Counted from the stretch's first letter, positions 50,404 through 58,989 are shown. The stretch: DNA of 64,000 nucleotides from an uncultured Actinomycetes bacterium (GCA_903860745.1 CAIORQ010000092.1:37219-101218), one strand, 5' to 3'. Notes: generated by a model not told the origin, from the sequence alone. A program made the numbers and translations.

Positions 50404-52211
50404 CAGCTCCTCGTGAGCGTGTCGGATCGGGTCTTGCTCAGCAGGTCGAAGTCCGCGGCGTAGGGGATGTCGAGCTCGAACTTCTCCATGTCCCAGGCGG
50501 CGGTGGGGCAGCGCTGGGCGCACAGTCCGCAGTGGACGCAGACGTTCTCGTCCTTGACCATGACGCGCCCGGTCTGGGGCAGGGCCGCCGAGACGTAGAT
50601 CGCCTGGTCGGGGTTGACCGAGGGCGCGTTGAGGCGCGAGCGCAGGTCCTCCTCGTCGCCGTTGGCGGTGATGGTCAGGCAGCGCACCGGGCAGATGTCG
50701 ATGCAGGCGTCGCACTCGATGCACAGGTTGGCCTTGAAGGTCGTCTGCACGTCGCAGTTGAGGCAGCGTTGCACCTCGCGGGCGGTCTGCTCGGCGTCGA
50801 AGCCCAGTTCGACCTCCAGGTCGAGGGCGGCGAAGCGCTGGGTCAGCTCGACGTGGTGCATCTGCTGGCGCGGCGAGGGGTTGTAGTCGTTGTGGTAGCT
50901 CCACTGGGCCATGCCCATCTTCTGGCTCTCCAGGGTCATCGTGTCGGGGAGTCGGTCCGTGACGTCGCGGCCCTGGCAGAACTGGTGGATCGAGATGGCC
51001 GCCTGGTGGGCCTGGGCCACCGCCCAGATGATGTTCTTGGGGCCGAAGGCCGCGTCGCCGCCGAAGAAGACCTGGGGCAGCGTGGACTGCAGGGTCGTCT
51101 CGTCGAGCACGGGGGTCTCCCACTCGCCGAACTCGATGCCGAGGTCGCGTTCGACCCAGTCGAAGGCGTTCTCCTGGCCGATGGCCAGGATCACGTCGTC
51201 GCAGGCGATGGTCACGGTGTCGACCACCGTGGAGTGGCGAGCCCCCTCGTCCCACTCGACGATGTCGAACTCCATCCCCACGAGCTTGCCGTCCTCGATG
51301 ACGAAGCGCTTGGGGGCGTGGTTCACCGTGATGTCGATGTCCTCCTCCTCGGCGTCCTCGAGCTCCCAGGGCGAGGCCTTGAAGAAGTCGCGGGGCCGGC
51401 GCGCCATGACGCGTACGTCGGTGCCGCCCAGGCGGCGCGAGGTGCGACAGCAGTCCATCGCGGTGTTGCCCACGCCGATGATCAGGACGCGCTCGCCGAT
51501 GGACTCGATGTGTCCGAAGGCCACCGACTTGAGCCACTCGATGCCGATGTGGATCCGTCCCGTGGTGTCGTCGTGGCGTCCGGGCAGCTCGAGCTCCTTG
51601 CCCTTGGGCGCGCCCGCGCCGACGAAGACGGCGTCGAAGCCCTGGGCCAGCAGCTCGCGCATGGACTCGACCGGTGAGTTGTAGTGGATGGTGGCGCCCA
51701 TGTCGATGATGCACTGGGTCTCGAAGTCGAGCACCTCGCCCGGCAGGCGGAACTCCGGGATGTTGACCCGCATCAGTCCACCGGCGCGGTCGTACTTCTC
51801 GAAGATCGTCACGTCGTAGCCGAGGGGCAGGAGGTCGTTGGCCACGGCCAGCGAGGCGGGCCCCGCGCCCACGAGCGCCACCCGCTTGCCGTTCTTGGTC
51901 TCGGGCGCCGTCGGCAGGCGGTCGGTCACGTCGCCGCTCAAGTCGGCGGCGACGCGCTTGAGCCGGCAGATCGCGACGGGGGTCCCGTCGACGCGGTTGC
52001 GCCGGCAGGCGGGTTCGCAGGGTCGGTCACAGACCCGTCCCAAGATGCCCGGGAAGACGTTGGCGCTGCGGTTGAGCAGGTAGGCGTCGTCGAAGCGACC
52101 CTGGGCGATGAGCCGGATGTAACCGGGCACATCGGTGTGCGCGGGGCAGGCCCACTGACAGTCAACTACCTGGTGAAAATAGTTGGGATCCCGATCATTC
52201 GTTGGTTCCAC
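50403..52211 (-). CDS. FAD/NADPH oxidoreductase with ferredoxin domains (GltD/NfnB-like), KOR partner
   Basis: A 602-residue protein with three parts. The N-terminal Fe-S domain is CQWACPAHTDVPGYI with further Cys in GRVCDRPCEPAC. The middle has an FAD site (VALVGAGPASLAVANDL) and an NADPH site (VLIIGVGNTAMDCCR). The C-terminus is a two-cluster ferredoxin: CIECDACIDICPVRCL and CVHCGLCAQRCPTAAW. It is co-transcribed with korA and korB, so it probably passes electrons between NAD(P)H and the oxidoreductase. The GTG is chosen from a GGAGG site 7 nt upstream. Confidence 0.9.
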   Translation of the reverse strand: MEPTNDRDPNYFHQVVDCQWACPAHTDVPGYIRLIAQGRFDDAYLLNRSANVFPGILGRVCDRPCEPACRRNRVDGTPVAICRLKRVAADLSGDVTDRLPTAPETKNGKRVALVGAGPASLAVANDLLPLGYDVTIFEKYDRAGGLMRVNIPEFRLPGEVLDFETQCIIDMGATIHYNSPVESMRELLAQGFDAVFVGAGAPKGKELELPGRHDDTTGRIHIGIEWLKSVAFGHIESIGERVLIIGVGNTAMDCCRTSRRLGGTDVRVMARRPRDFFKASPWELEDAEEEDIDITVNHAPKRFVIEDGKLVGMEFDIVEWDEGARHSTVVDTVTIACDDVILAIGQENAFDWVERDLGIEFGEWETPVLDETTLQSTLPQVFFGGDAAFGPKNIIWAVAQAHQAAISIHQFCQGRDVTDRLPDTMTLESQKMGMAQWSYHNDYNPSPRQQMHHVELTQRFAALDLEVELGFDAEQTAREVQRCLNCDVQTTFKANLCIECDACIDICPVRCLTITANGDEEDLRSRLNAPSVNPDQAIYVSAALPQTGRVMVKDENVCVHCGLCAQRCPTAAWDMEKFELDIPYAADFDLLSKTRSDTLTRS

Positions 52212-52499
52212 CGAACGTCCTCCCTGAAAAATGTCGACACTGGTCCGCATCCACTCGGTGGACGATCGAACATCAGTCACCTTATATCCGGGGCGTGCGC
52301 CAACCCGGCGAAGACGGCGATCGGCGCTAGGTACCAAGGTCACCTCTCGCCGCGGCGGCCGGCCACCGCGAAGCGCGTCGAGGTCGCGTGGCGCCCCGTA
52401 CGAGGGTGAGCCGCCCCGAGCGGTGCCACGACCCGCCCACCCGCCGTCTACGATGACCTCGCAGACGTGCGCCGCGTCTGGGTAGAGCGCGGAGGGGCC

Positions 52500-53594
52500 A
52501 TGGACGTCGTCGCATCCGTCGGTGGGGCGCTGCTGGTCGTCTTGACCTTGATGGGGATCTTGTTCGTCCTCGTCCTGCCGCGCCAACCCATGGGGATCGA
52601 ACGCGTCACGCTCCTCGTGAACCGCAGCGTGCGACTCGTGTTCGTCGGGCTCTCGCGCCTGGCCAAGAAGTACGAGACCAAGGACGCGATCCTCGCGCCC
52701 ATCGCACCGGTCGCCCTGGTGGCCCAGATCCTCTCCTGGGCGCTCTCCCTGGTGCTGGGCTTCGGCCTGATGCTGGTGCCCACCACCCACTCCTTCGCGC
52801 GCGGCCTGGAGCAGGCCCTGACCGCGCTGTTCACCGTGGGCTCCGTCCACGCCGGCGGCCCGGCCAACGCGGGACTCGACATCTGGGCCGGCGCCACCTG
52901 GGTGATCGTGGTGGCCCTGCAGATCGCCTACCTGCCCACGCTCTACGGCGCCTTCAGCCGCCGCGAGGCCCTGGTCGCGATGCTCGAAGGGCGTGCCGGC
53001 GCCCCCGCCTGGGGGCCCGAACTCCTGGCGCGACACCAGCTCGTCGGCATCACCGACACCCTGGCCGACCTCTACAAGGACTGGGAGCTCTGGTCGGCCG
53101 ACGTGGCCGAGAGCCACAGCACCTACCCGATCCTGCTGCTCTTTCGCTCGCCCGAGCCCTGGCTGTCGTGGATGATCGGCCTCCTGGCCGTGCTCGACGC
53201 CGCCGCCATGCAGCTCGCGCTCTCGCCATCGAGCGCCCCTTCGCAGGCGCGACTGTGTCTGCGCATGGGATTCACGCTGACCAATCGCATCGCCACCTCC
53301 CTGGGCTGGCAGGTGAATCCGGACCCCGCACCCGAGTCGCCGATCCAGTTGAGCTTCGAGGAGTTCGCCCAGAGCGTCGAGATGCTGCGCGGGGTGGGCT
53401 TCCCCCTCGAGCGCAGCGCCGAGGAGGCCTGGCCCGACTTCCACGGCTGGCGGGTCAACTACGAGGAGTCGATGTACCACCTGACCGATCGGCTCATCGC
53501 CCCGCCGGCCAAGTGGTCGGGACCTCGTCGACACCTGCACGAGGCCTCGGTGGAGCCGCATCGTCCGCCGCACCGTCGGCCCCAGGGTCGGTGA
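52500..53594 (+). CDS. Channel-like membrane protein
   Basis: A 364-residue protein with an N-terminal hydrophobic helix (VGGALLVVLTLMGILFVLVLP), then two to three helices around residues 60-150 with an intervening TALFTVGSVHAGGP loop that recalls the selectivity-filter region of two-helix ion channels. The C-terminal 190 residues are soluble (GITDTLADLYKDWELWSADVAESHSTYPILLLFRSP). Related unnamed proteins occur in actinobacteria. Ion conduction is not established. ATG after GCGGAGGGG; a TACGAT box lies at 52449-52454. Confidence 0.65.
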   Translation: MDVVASVGGALLVVLTLMGILFVLVLPRQPMGIERVTLLVNRSVRLVFVGLSRLAKKYETKDAILAPIAPVALVAQILSWALSLVLGFGLMLVPTTHSFARGLEQALTALFTVGSVHAGGPANAGLDIWAGATWVIVVALQIAYLPTLYGAFSRREALVAMLEGRAGAPAWGPELLARHQLVGITDTLADLYKDWELWSADVAESHSTYPILLLFRSPEPWLSWMIGLLAVLDAAAMQLALSPSSAPSQARLCLRMGFTLTNRIATSLGWQVNPDPAPESPIQLSFEEFAQSVEMLRGVGFPLERSAEEAWPDFHGWRVNYEESMYHLTDRLIAPPAKWSGPRRHLHEASVEPHRPPHRRPQGR

Positions 53595-53642
53595 AGCCGT
53601 CGACGAGGCCGGTCGGCCCGACCGCGCAGACCTCGCGTGACG

Positions 53643-54158
53643 TCAGCGCGTGAGCATCTCGGTGAGCACCGTCACGGTGTTCCAGTTGCGGATGGTCGCC
53701 TCCTTCACGAGGGCGAGGCGCGGGACCATGGTCGAGCGACCCATGCCCGCGGGCAGGTGCAGGTAGACCTCACGACCTCGGGTGACGAACTGCTCGGGTT
53801 CCCAGCGGGCGGGGTCGAGGGAGGCGAGCAGGGCCGCGTCGGGCTCGTGCTGGCGAAAGGCCACGTGCAGCGTGGTCGGAGGGGCCTCGGGGAAGGGGTT
53901 GGAGACCACCACCGTGGCCATCTCGCGCGCACTGCGCACGAGGACCGCGACGTCGAAACCCGCGTGCTCGGCGATGGCGGCGCGCACCATCGAGGCGACG
54001 TCGTGGTCCGGGTCGTGGTCGAGGACCACGTTGCCGCTTTGGATATAGGTGGTCACCGAGGTGAAGCCGGCGTCGCCGAGCCAGCTCGCCAGGTCCTTCA
54101 TCGCCACCTTGTGGTGGCCGCCGACGTTGACGCCACGCAGGAGGGCGAGCGACCTCAC
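53643..54158 (-). CDS. DUF1697-family protein
   Basis: A 171-residue protein that begins VRSLALLRGVNVGGHHKVAMKDL, the standard opening of DUF1697, with TYIQSGNVVLDHD near residue 42 and the conserved NWNTVTVLTEML at the end. Function is unknown. The GTG has no ribosome site of its own; instead a short ORF with a strong site ends in a GTGA overlap with it, and no other in-frame start lies after the likely transcript start. Confidence 0.85.
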   Translation of the reverse strand: MRSLALLRGVNVGGHHKVAMKDLASWLGDAGFTSVTTYIQSGNVVLDHDPDHDVASMVRAAIAEHAGFDVAVLVRSAREMATVVVSNPFPEAPPTTLHVAFRQHEPDAALLASLDPARWEPEQFVTRGREVYLHLPAGMGRSTMVPRLALVKEATIRNWNTVTVLTEMLTR

Positions 54159-54214
54159 GGCCGTGCCCCACGGGGCCGACGGCCCCCGCGTCGTCGGATC
54201 GTCGTGGTAGTCAT
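54155..54214 (-). CDS. 19-residue leader ORF coupled to the DUF1697 gene
   Basis: ATG at 54214 follows AGGAGGAGG by 3-4 nt, one of the strongest ribosome sites in the window. The frame encodes MTTTTIRRRGGRRPRGARP and stops at a TGA overlapping the GTG of the DUF1697 gene. A TACAGT -10 box lies upstream at 54240-54245. The very basic peptide (8 Arg in 19 residues) could be functional, or the ORF may only deliver ribosomes to the next start. Confidence 0.5.
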   Translation of the reverse strand: MTTTTIRRRGGRRPRGARP

Positions 54215-54239
54215 GGGCCTCCTCCTGGTGAGTGGCCAC

Positions 54240-54245
54240 ACTGTA
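54240..54245 (-). promoter_or_regulatory. -10 box TACAGT of the DUF1697 operon
   Basis: TACAGT on the minus strand places the transcript start near 54233, upstream of the leader ORF. Confidence 0.4.
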
Positions 54246-54278
54246 GGACAGGGCGGCGACATCGGGCCACGTGGTGGC

Positions 54279-54284
54279 TAGTGT
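54279..54284 (+). promoter_or_regulatory. -10 box TAGTGT, leaderless alpha/beta hydrolase
   Basis: TAGTGT is followed by 7 nt and GTG at 54292. GCGACA 17 bp upstream (54256-54261) resembles the -35 TTGACA in four of six positions. Confidence 0.5.
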
Positions 54285-54291
54285 CGGCGAG

Positions 54292-55008
54292 GTGAGTACT
54301 CCCGTCATCTTGATACCCGGCTTCTGGCTGAACGCCGCGTCCTGGGACGAGGTCGCTGCCGCCCTGCGCACCCGGGGCTACCCGGTCAGCGCGCTCACCC
54401 TCCCGGGCATGGCCTCGGTGCGCGAGGACCGTAGCGGCATCACGCTGCGCGACCACGTCGACGCGGTGGTCGCGGCGGTGGACGCCGCGGGCGGGCCGGT
54501 GGTCCTGGTGGGCCACTCGGCCGGGGGTGCGCTCTCGCACGCCGCGGCCGACGCGCGCCCCGAGAAGGTGCGTGGCGTCATCTACGTCGATTCGCTCCCA
54601 CTCGGTGACGGAGAGTGCGTCAACGCCGAGTTGCCCGAGGTCGACGGTGAGATACCCCTGCCCGACTGGTCGGTCTTCTCCGAGGAGGACCTGGTCGACC
54701 TGGACGAGGGGCTGAGGGCCTCGTTCCGCGAGCGAGCCGTCCCGGTGCCCGTCGCGGTGGCCCGCGACCCGCAGCGACTGAGCGACCCGCGTCGCTACCA
54801 CGTGCCCTCGGTGGCGATCGCCTGCGAGTACCCGAGCGCGCAGATCAAGGAGCTGATGGCCCAGGGCCACCCCTGGACCGCCGAGGTCGCCGCCATGACC
54901 GACCTGGACTTCGTCGACCTGCCCACCGGGCACTGGCCGCAGTTCACCCGGCCCGGGGACCTCGTCGACGTCATCGCCACGGTGCTCGGCGACTGGGCGG
55001 CGACGTGA
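54292..55008 (+). CDS. Alpha/beta-fold hydrolase
   Basis: A 238-residue hydrolase. The nucleophile elbow is GHSAGGA with Ser76, the oxyanion region is LIPGFWLNAASWDE at the N-terminus, and the catalytic His is in DLPTGHWPQFTRP near the end. Substrate unknown. The start is set by the TAGTGT box 7 nt upstream. It overlaps the methyltransferase gene by 4 bp (GTGA). Confidence 0.87.
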   Translation: MSTPVILIPGFWLNAASWDEVAAALRTRGYPVSALTLPGMASVREDRSGITLRDHVDAVVAAVDAAGGPVVLVGHSAGGALSHAAADARPEKVRGVIYVDSLPLGDGECVNAELPEVDGEIPLPDWSVFSEEDLVDLDEGLRASFRERAVPVPVAVARDPQRLSDPRRYHVPSVAIACEYPSAQIKELMAQGHPWTAEVAAMTDLDFVDLPTGHWPQFTRPGDLVDVIATVLGDWAAT

Positions 55009-55826
55009 ACGACTACGTCGGGCTCAACCGGGCCAACTGGGACAGTCGGGTCCCCGCCCATCTGGAGGGCTACGGCGTCGAGTCCTTCGTCCGCGACCCC
55101 GACCACCTCTCGGAGGTGGTGCGCTTCGACCTCGAGCGCCTCGGTGAGGTCGGTGGTCTCGACGTCGTGCACCTGCAGTGCCACATCGGCACCGACACGA
55201 TCTCCCTGGCGCGCCTCGGGGCGCGTCGCGTGACCGGGCTGGACTTCTCGCCCGCGGCGATCGACGCCGCGCGGCGCCTGAGCCGCGAGGCCGGTGCCGA
55301 CATCGACTTCGTCGAGGCCGAGGTCTACGACGCGCTCGACGCGCTCGGTCGCGAGCGCTTCGACCTGGTGTACACCGGTATCGGCGCCCTGTGCTGGTTG
55401 CCCGACATCCGTCGTTGGGCCGAGGTGGTGGCGGGACTGTTGCGTCCCGGAGGACGTCTGTTCATCCGCGACGGTCATCCGATGCTGGGCACCATGAGCG
55501 ACCCCCGGCCCGACGGTCTCTTGGTGGTGGAGTACCCCTACTTCGAGGACGAGGGCGTGGAGTTCTTCGATGAGTTCAGCTACGTCGAGCACGCCGAGCC
55601 CCTCTCGTCACCGGGGTGCGTCTGCTTCAACCACGGCCTGGGCGAGATCGTCACCGCGGTGCTCGAGGCGGGGCTCGTGCTGAGCGCTCTCGTCGAGCAC
55701 ACCAGCGCGCCCTGGAACCCGCTGGGCGAGGCGACGACCGCGGACGAGCGCGGCGAGTTCTCCCTGCGTGAAGGACCCGAGCGGTTGCCCTTCACCTTCA
55801 CCCTCCAGGCCAACAAGCCCGCGTGA
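55005..55826 (+). CDS. Class I SAM-dependent methyltransferase
   Basis: A 273-residue methyltransferase. The SAM-binding motif I region is VVHLQCHIGTDTISLARLGA near residue 50, with GLDFSPAAIDAARRL after it, and FDLVYTGIGALCWLPDI near 120 as motif IV. The acceptor is unknown; similar proteins act on small molecules. GTG start overlapping the hydrolase stop, so the two form an operon. Confidence 0.85.
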   Translation: MNDYVGLNRANWDSRVPAHLEGYGVESFVRDPDHLSEVVRFDLERLGEVGGLDVVHLQCHIGTDTISLARLGARRVTGLDFSPAAIDAARRLSREAGADIDFVEAEVYDALDALGRERFDLVYTGIGALCWLPDIRRWAEVVAGLLRPGGRLFIRDGHPMLGTMSDPRPDGLLVVEYPYFEDEGVEFFDEFSYVEHAEPLSSPGCVCFNHGLGEIVTAVLEAGLVLSALVEHTSAPWNPLGEATTADERGEFSLREGPERLPFTFTLQANKPA

Positions 55827-55863
55827 GGGCGCCCTCGTGACCCTTCGACGGCGCGCTCACGGG

Positions 55864-55888
55864 TAGCGTTGGTGGTCCTACGGACCAC
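55864..55888 (+). promoter_or_regulatory. -10 box and 7-3-7 inverted repeat before the aldose epimerase
   Basis: TAGCGT (55864-55869) is followed by GTGGTCC-TAC-GGACCAC (55872-55888), a perfect inverted repeat across the expected transcript start. It could be an operator or a 5' RNA hairpin ahead of the GAGGGAAG ribosome site. Confidence 0.45.
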
Positions 55889-55903
55889 AAGAGGGAAGAC
55901 GTC

Positions 55904-56815
55904 ATGCATCCATCGGGTGAACAGATCACCATCACTTTCGCCGACCAGCGGGCGGTGCTCACCCAGGTCGGGGGAGCCCTGCGGGTCTACGAGGCGGTCG
56001 GCGTACCGGTGGTCGAGGGCTGGGAGCCCGAGGAGATGCCCGATTCCTGCCGGGGACAGGTCTGCTACCCGTGGATCAACCGCACCACGTCGGGGGAGTG
56101 GTCGTTCTCGGGACGCAGCGCGCACGTCGGCGCCGACAACGTCGACAAGCGCACCTTGAACCACGGGGTGGTCCGCTGGCGCCCCTTCGACATCGACGAG
56201 GTGTCGTCGGACGCGTGCACCGTGTCGATCGTGTTGAACCCGGTGCCCGAACACCCCTTCTGGTCGAAGCTCACCGTGGGCTACCGGTTGAGCGACGCCG
56301 GCTTGACGGTGACCTCGACGGTGGAGAACCTCGACGAGGTGGCCGTCCCCTTCACCCTGGGTTTCCACCCCTACTTCGCCGTGACCACCCCGACCATCGA
56401 CGGTGCGCGCCTCACCGTGCCGGCCGAGACGTACCTGGCGGTCGACGACCGGCTCATCCCCACCGGACAGGACGTCGCCGTCGCCGGCACGACCATGGAC
56501 TTTCGCGAGGCCGCGCTGGTCGACGCGGTGGTCTTCGACGTGACCTTCGCCGACCTCCGGCGCGACGAGGACGGCCTGTTCCGCTGCCGCGTCGTCGACG
56601 CCAACGGCGGCGAGGTCGTGTACTGGCAGGACGAGTCCTTCCCCTACTTCCAGGTCTTCAGTGGCGACACCCTGCGCGAGTCCAGGCGCCGCACCTCGAT
56701 CGCCCTCGAGCCGATGACCGCACCCGCCGACGCGCTGCGCAGCGGCCGCGGACGCCTCAGCATCGAGCCTGGCGCCTCGTGGTCGGCCGCCTGGGGGGTG
56801 CGCCGCCTACGCTAG
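55904..56815 (+). CDS. Aldose 1-epimerase family protein
   Basis: A 303-residue galactose mutarotase-like protein. LTQVGGALRVYEAVGVPVVEGW near the start, HGVVRWRPFDI near residue 85, TLGFHPYFAV near 147 and the C-terminal ALEPMTAPADALRSG are family features; the conserved His of LGFHPYF and the Glu of LEPM are the catalytic pair. It interconverts alpha and beta anomers of a sugar or sugar phosphate. The last 9 bp overlap the end of the converging MMPL gene. Confidence 0.87.
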   Translation: MHPSGEQITITFADQRAVLTQVGGALRVYEAVGVPVVEGWEPEEMPDSCRGQVCYPWINRTTSGEWSFSGRSAHVGADNVDKRTLNHGVVRWRPFDIDEVSSDACTVSIVLNPVPEHPFWSKLTVGYRLSDAGLTVTSTVENLDEVAVPFTLGFHPYFAVTTPTIDGARLTVPAETYLAVDDRLIPTGQDVAVAGTTMDFREAALVDAVVFDVTFADLRRDEDGLFRCRVVDANGGEVVYWQDESFPYFQVFSGDTLRESRRRTSIALEPMTAPADALRSGRGRLSIEPGASWSAAWGVRRLR

Positions 56816-58915
56816 AGCCCCGCGGGCCCGGCGCGCGGCTGGGTCCTCGCGTCGACTGGGCCACCAGAAGCGGTCACCCGTCCACAGCGCGAGGGCCGGT
56901 ACCAGCACGGTGCGCACCAGCAGGGTGTCCAAGAGCACCCCGACGCAGACGATGATGCCGATCTGGGTGAGCTGGATGAGGGGCAGGACGCCCAGCACGG
57001 CGAAGACCGAGGCCAGCAAGATGCCGGCGGAGGTGATCACGCCGCCGGTGGAGCGCAGCGCCTCGAGCATGCCGGCGGCGGTGCCGCGCACCAGGGACTC
57101 CTCCTTGGCGCGCGAGGTGAGGAAGATGTTGTAGTCAACGCCCAGGGCCACCAGGAAGAGGAAGCCGTAGAAGGCGGTTCCCGTGCCCAGCGCGGGGAAG
57201 TGCGAGACGTGCTGGAAGACGGTCCAGCTGATCCCCAGGGCCGCGAAGAACGAGAGCGCCACCGTGGCGAGCAGCAGGAGCGGCGCCACGAGGGACCGCA
57301 GCAGCCCCATCAGCACGAGCATCACGACGAGCAAGATGAGCGGCACGAGGAGCCAGGTGTCGTTGTCGGTCGCCCGGGAGGCGTCGAGGGAGACCGCCAC
57401 GTCCCCACCCACCACCGCCTGGGCGCCGGGGACGCGCGCGACCGTGGCGCGCAGGGCGTCGATGGTGGTGAAGGAGGCGGCCGTGCCGGGGGAGGCGTTC
57501 AAGGTGGCGTCGAGTTCGCTCCAGGACGCGTCGTGCGCTCCGGCGCTCACCGCGCTCACCCCGGGGACCGCTCGCGCCGCGGCCTCAGTCGCGCCGAGCC
57601 GGCTGGTTCGCGTCATGATGAAGGCCGGGTCCGAACTGCCCGCGGGGAAGGCACTGGCGAGCACGCGTTGGCCGACGACGCTCTCGGGCGTCGCGGTGAA
57701 CTGCTGGGTGGTCGACAAGCCCTGCTTGATCCCGACGCCCAGGGTGGCCAGCGCGATCAGCACGAGGACGGACGCGACCGCGACCACCCTGGTGCGCCGT
57801 TGGACGAAGGCCCCCACGCGGGTGAAGAGTCGTCCGTCACCGTGGCGCGTCTCGCCGACGCGTGGCACGAGCGGCCAGAAGATCCCGCGCCCGCACAGCA
57901 GCAGCGCGGCGGGCAGCACCCCGAGGACGAAGACCATGGCGACGACGATTCCGAGGGCGCCGGCGAAGCCCAGGGCGCGGGTGGAGGCCATCGAGGCGAG
58001 TGACAGCAGCACCAGCGACACGGTGACCGTGGCGCCCGAGGCGAGCACCGCCTCCGCGGTGCGCGACACGGCGACACGCATCGCCACGAAGCGGTCCGCC
58101 TCGTGGCGCAACTGGTCGCGGTAGCGCGCGATGAGCAAGAGGGCGTAGTCGGTGCCGGCGCCGAAGACCAGCACCTCGGCGATCCCCGTCGACGAGCCGT
58201 CGAGGCGCACGCCCAGGTGCGGGGCCAGGTGTCCCGCGAGCTGACCCGACACCTGGTCGGCCAGGCCCACGACGGCCAGCGGGATCAGCCACAGCAGGGG
58301 TGAACGGTAGGTGGCGATCAACAAGAGCGCCACCACGAGGACGGTGGCGAGCAGCAGGGTGGTGTTGGCGCCGTTGAAGACCTGGCCGAGGTCAGTCGTG
58401 AAGGCGGGCGCGCCCGTCACGTAGGACGCCACTCCCGAGGGCCGTACGGCGTCGAGCTCCTTGCGCAACGCGAGGACGCGAGTGGAGACCGCGGTGCTCG
58501 AGGGCTGCGTCGGCACGGCGAGGGAGAAGAAGGCGACGTCGCGCGAGGGGCTGATGACGAGGGGGCCGAGGAGCGACGCCGCGCGGCGAGGAGCGGCGTC
58601 GCTCACCGCGGTGACGAGGCGTGGCGCGATCGCCTCGAGCGAGGACAGCTCGGCGCCCGTCAGAGGTGCGTGGTCGCGGCGTTCGAAGACGATGATGGCC
58701 GGCTGCGACAGGGCCTGGGGCAGGGTCTGTTGGATCCGGTTGGCGATCCAGGACTGGGTGGAGTGGGGGAGCCCGTCCACCGCCCCGGGCTCGGTGCTCG
58801 AGACGACGCCCAGGGACATCGCCCCTCCGACGATCACGAGGAAGAGAAGGACGAAGGCCAGGGCCCCACGGACCCGCGCGGGGGTCGGGACGAAGCGTCG
58901 GGCATCGGTGGTCAT
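56807..58915 (-). CDS. MMPL-family RND transporter
   Basis: A 702-residue membrane protein with two copies of the MMPL half: an N-terminal helix, a large external loop, then a six-helix bundle with FGAGTDYALLLIARYRDQL near residue 250 and, in the second copy, VALGVDYNIFLTSRAKEES. The Asp-Tyr pairs in these helices carry protons. MMPL proteins export lipids or drugs. It is divergent from a MarR repressor gene across a 17-bp inverted repeat. Confidence 0.92.
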   Translation of the reverse strand: MTTDARRFVPTPARVRGALAFVLLFLVIVGGAMSLGVVSSTEPGAVDGLPHSTQSWIANRIQQTLPQALSQPAIIVFERRDHAPLTGAELSSLEAIAPRLVTAVSDAAPRRAASLLGPLVISPSRDVAFFSLAVPTQPSSTAVSTRVLALRKELDAVRPSGVASYVTGAPAFTTDLGQVFNGANTTLLLATVLVVALLLIATYRSPLLWLIPLAVVGLADQVSGQLAGHLAPHLGVRLDGSSTGIAEVLVFGAGTDYALLLIARYRDQLRHEADRFVAMRVAVSRTAEAVLASGATVTVSLVLLSLASMASTRALGFAGALGIVVAMVFVLGVLPAALLLCGRGIFWPLVPRVGETRHGDGRLFTRVGAFVQRRTRVVAVASVLVLIALATLGVGIKQGLSTTQQFTATPESVVGQRVLASAFPAGSSDPAFIMTRTSRLGATEAAARAVPGVSAVSAGAHDASWSELDATLNASPGTAASFTTIDALRATVARVPGAQAVVGGDVAVSLDASRATDNDTWLLVPLILLVVMLVLMGLLRSLVAPLLLLATVALSFFAALGISWTVFQHVSHFPALGTGTAFYGFLFLVALGVDYNIFLTSRAKEESLVRGTAAGMLEALRSTGGVITSAGILLASVFAVLGVLPLIQLTQIGIIVCVGVLLDTLLVRTVLVPALALWTGDRFWWPSRREDPAARRARGALA

Positions 58916-58923
58916 GAGAACTC

Positions 58924-58965
58924 CTAGATTATCTAACTATTAGATACTATAGTTAGATAATCTAG
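58924..58965. promoter_or_regulatory. Nested MarR operator, 17-bp inverted repeat
   Basis: Arms 58924-58940 and 58949-58965 are perfect inverted copies around 8 bp. Each arm contains the smaller palindrome TAGATTATCTA or TAGATAATCTA, and a third, ATCTAACTATTAGAT, spans 58931-58945, so two to three repressor dimers could bind. The site lies 9 bp from the MMPL start and next to the marR promoter, so both genes should be controlled. Confidence 0.75.
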
Positions 58966-58976
58966 TTATAAAACGG

Positions 58977-58982
58977 TAGACT
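58977..58982 (+). promoter_or_regulatory. -10 box TAGACT, leaderless marR
   Basis: TAGACT is followed by 7 nt and ATG at 58990. A weak -35 (TTAGAT, 58953-58958) lies inside the right operator arm. Confidence 0.5.
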
Positions 58983-58989
58983 GGGTGCG

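Noticed and set aside
48541..51714. A single 1057-codon frame spanning korA and most of the upstream gene
   Set aside because: The part before 50403 translates to Arg-rich noise, while another frame there encodes the FAD/Fe-S enzyme with intact motifs. The korA start with its ribosome site explains the real gene.
52212..53573. N-terminal extension of the FAD/Fe-S oxidoreductase by about 450 codons
   Set aside because: The extension is antisense to the membrane protein gene at 52500 and has shadow composition. GTG 52211 has a GGAGG site and begins just before the Fe-S motif.
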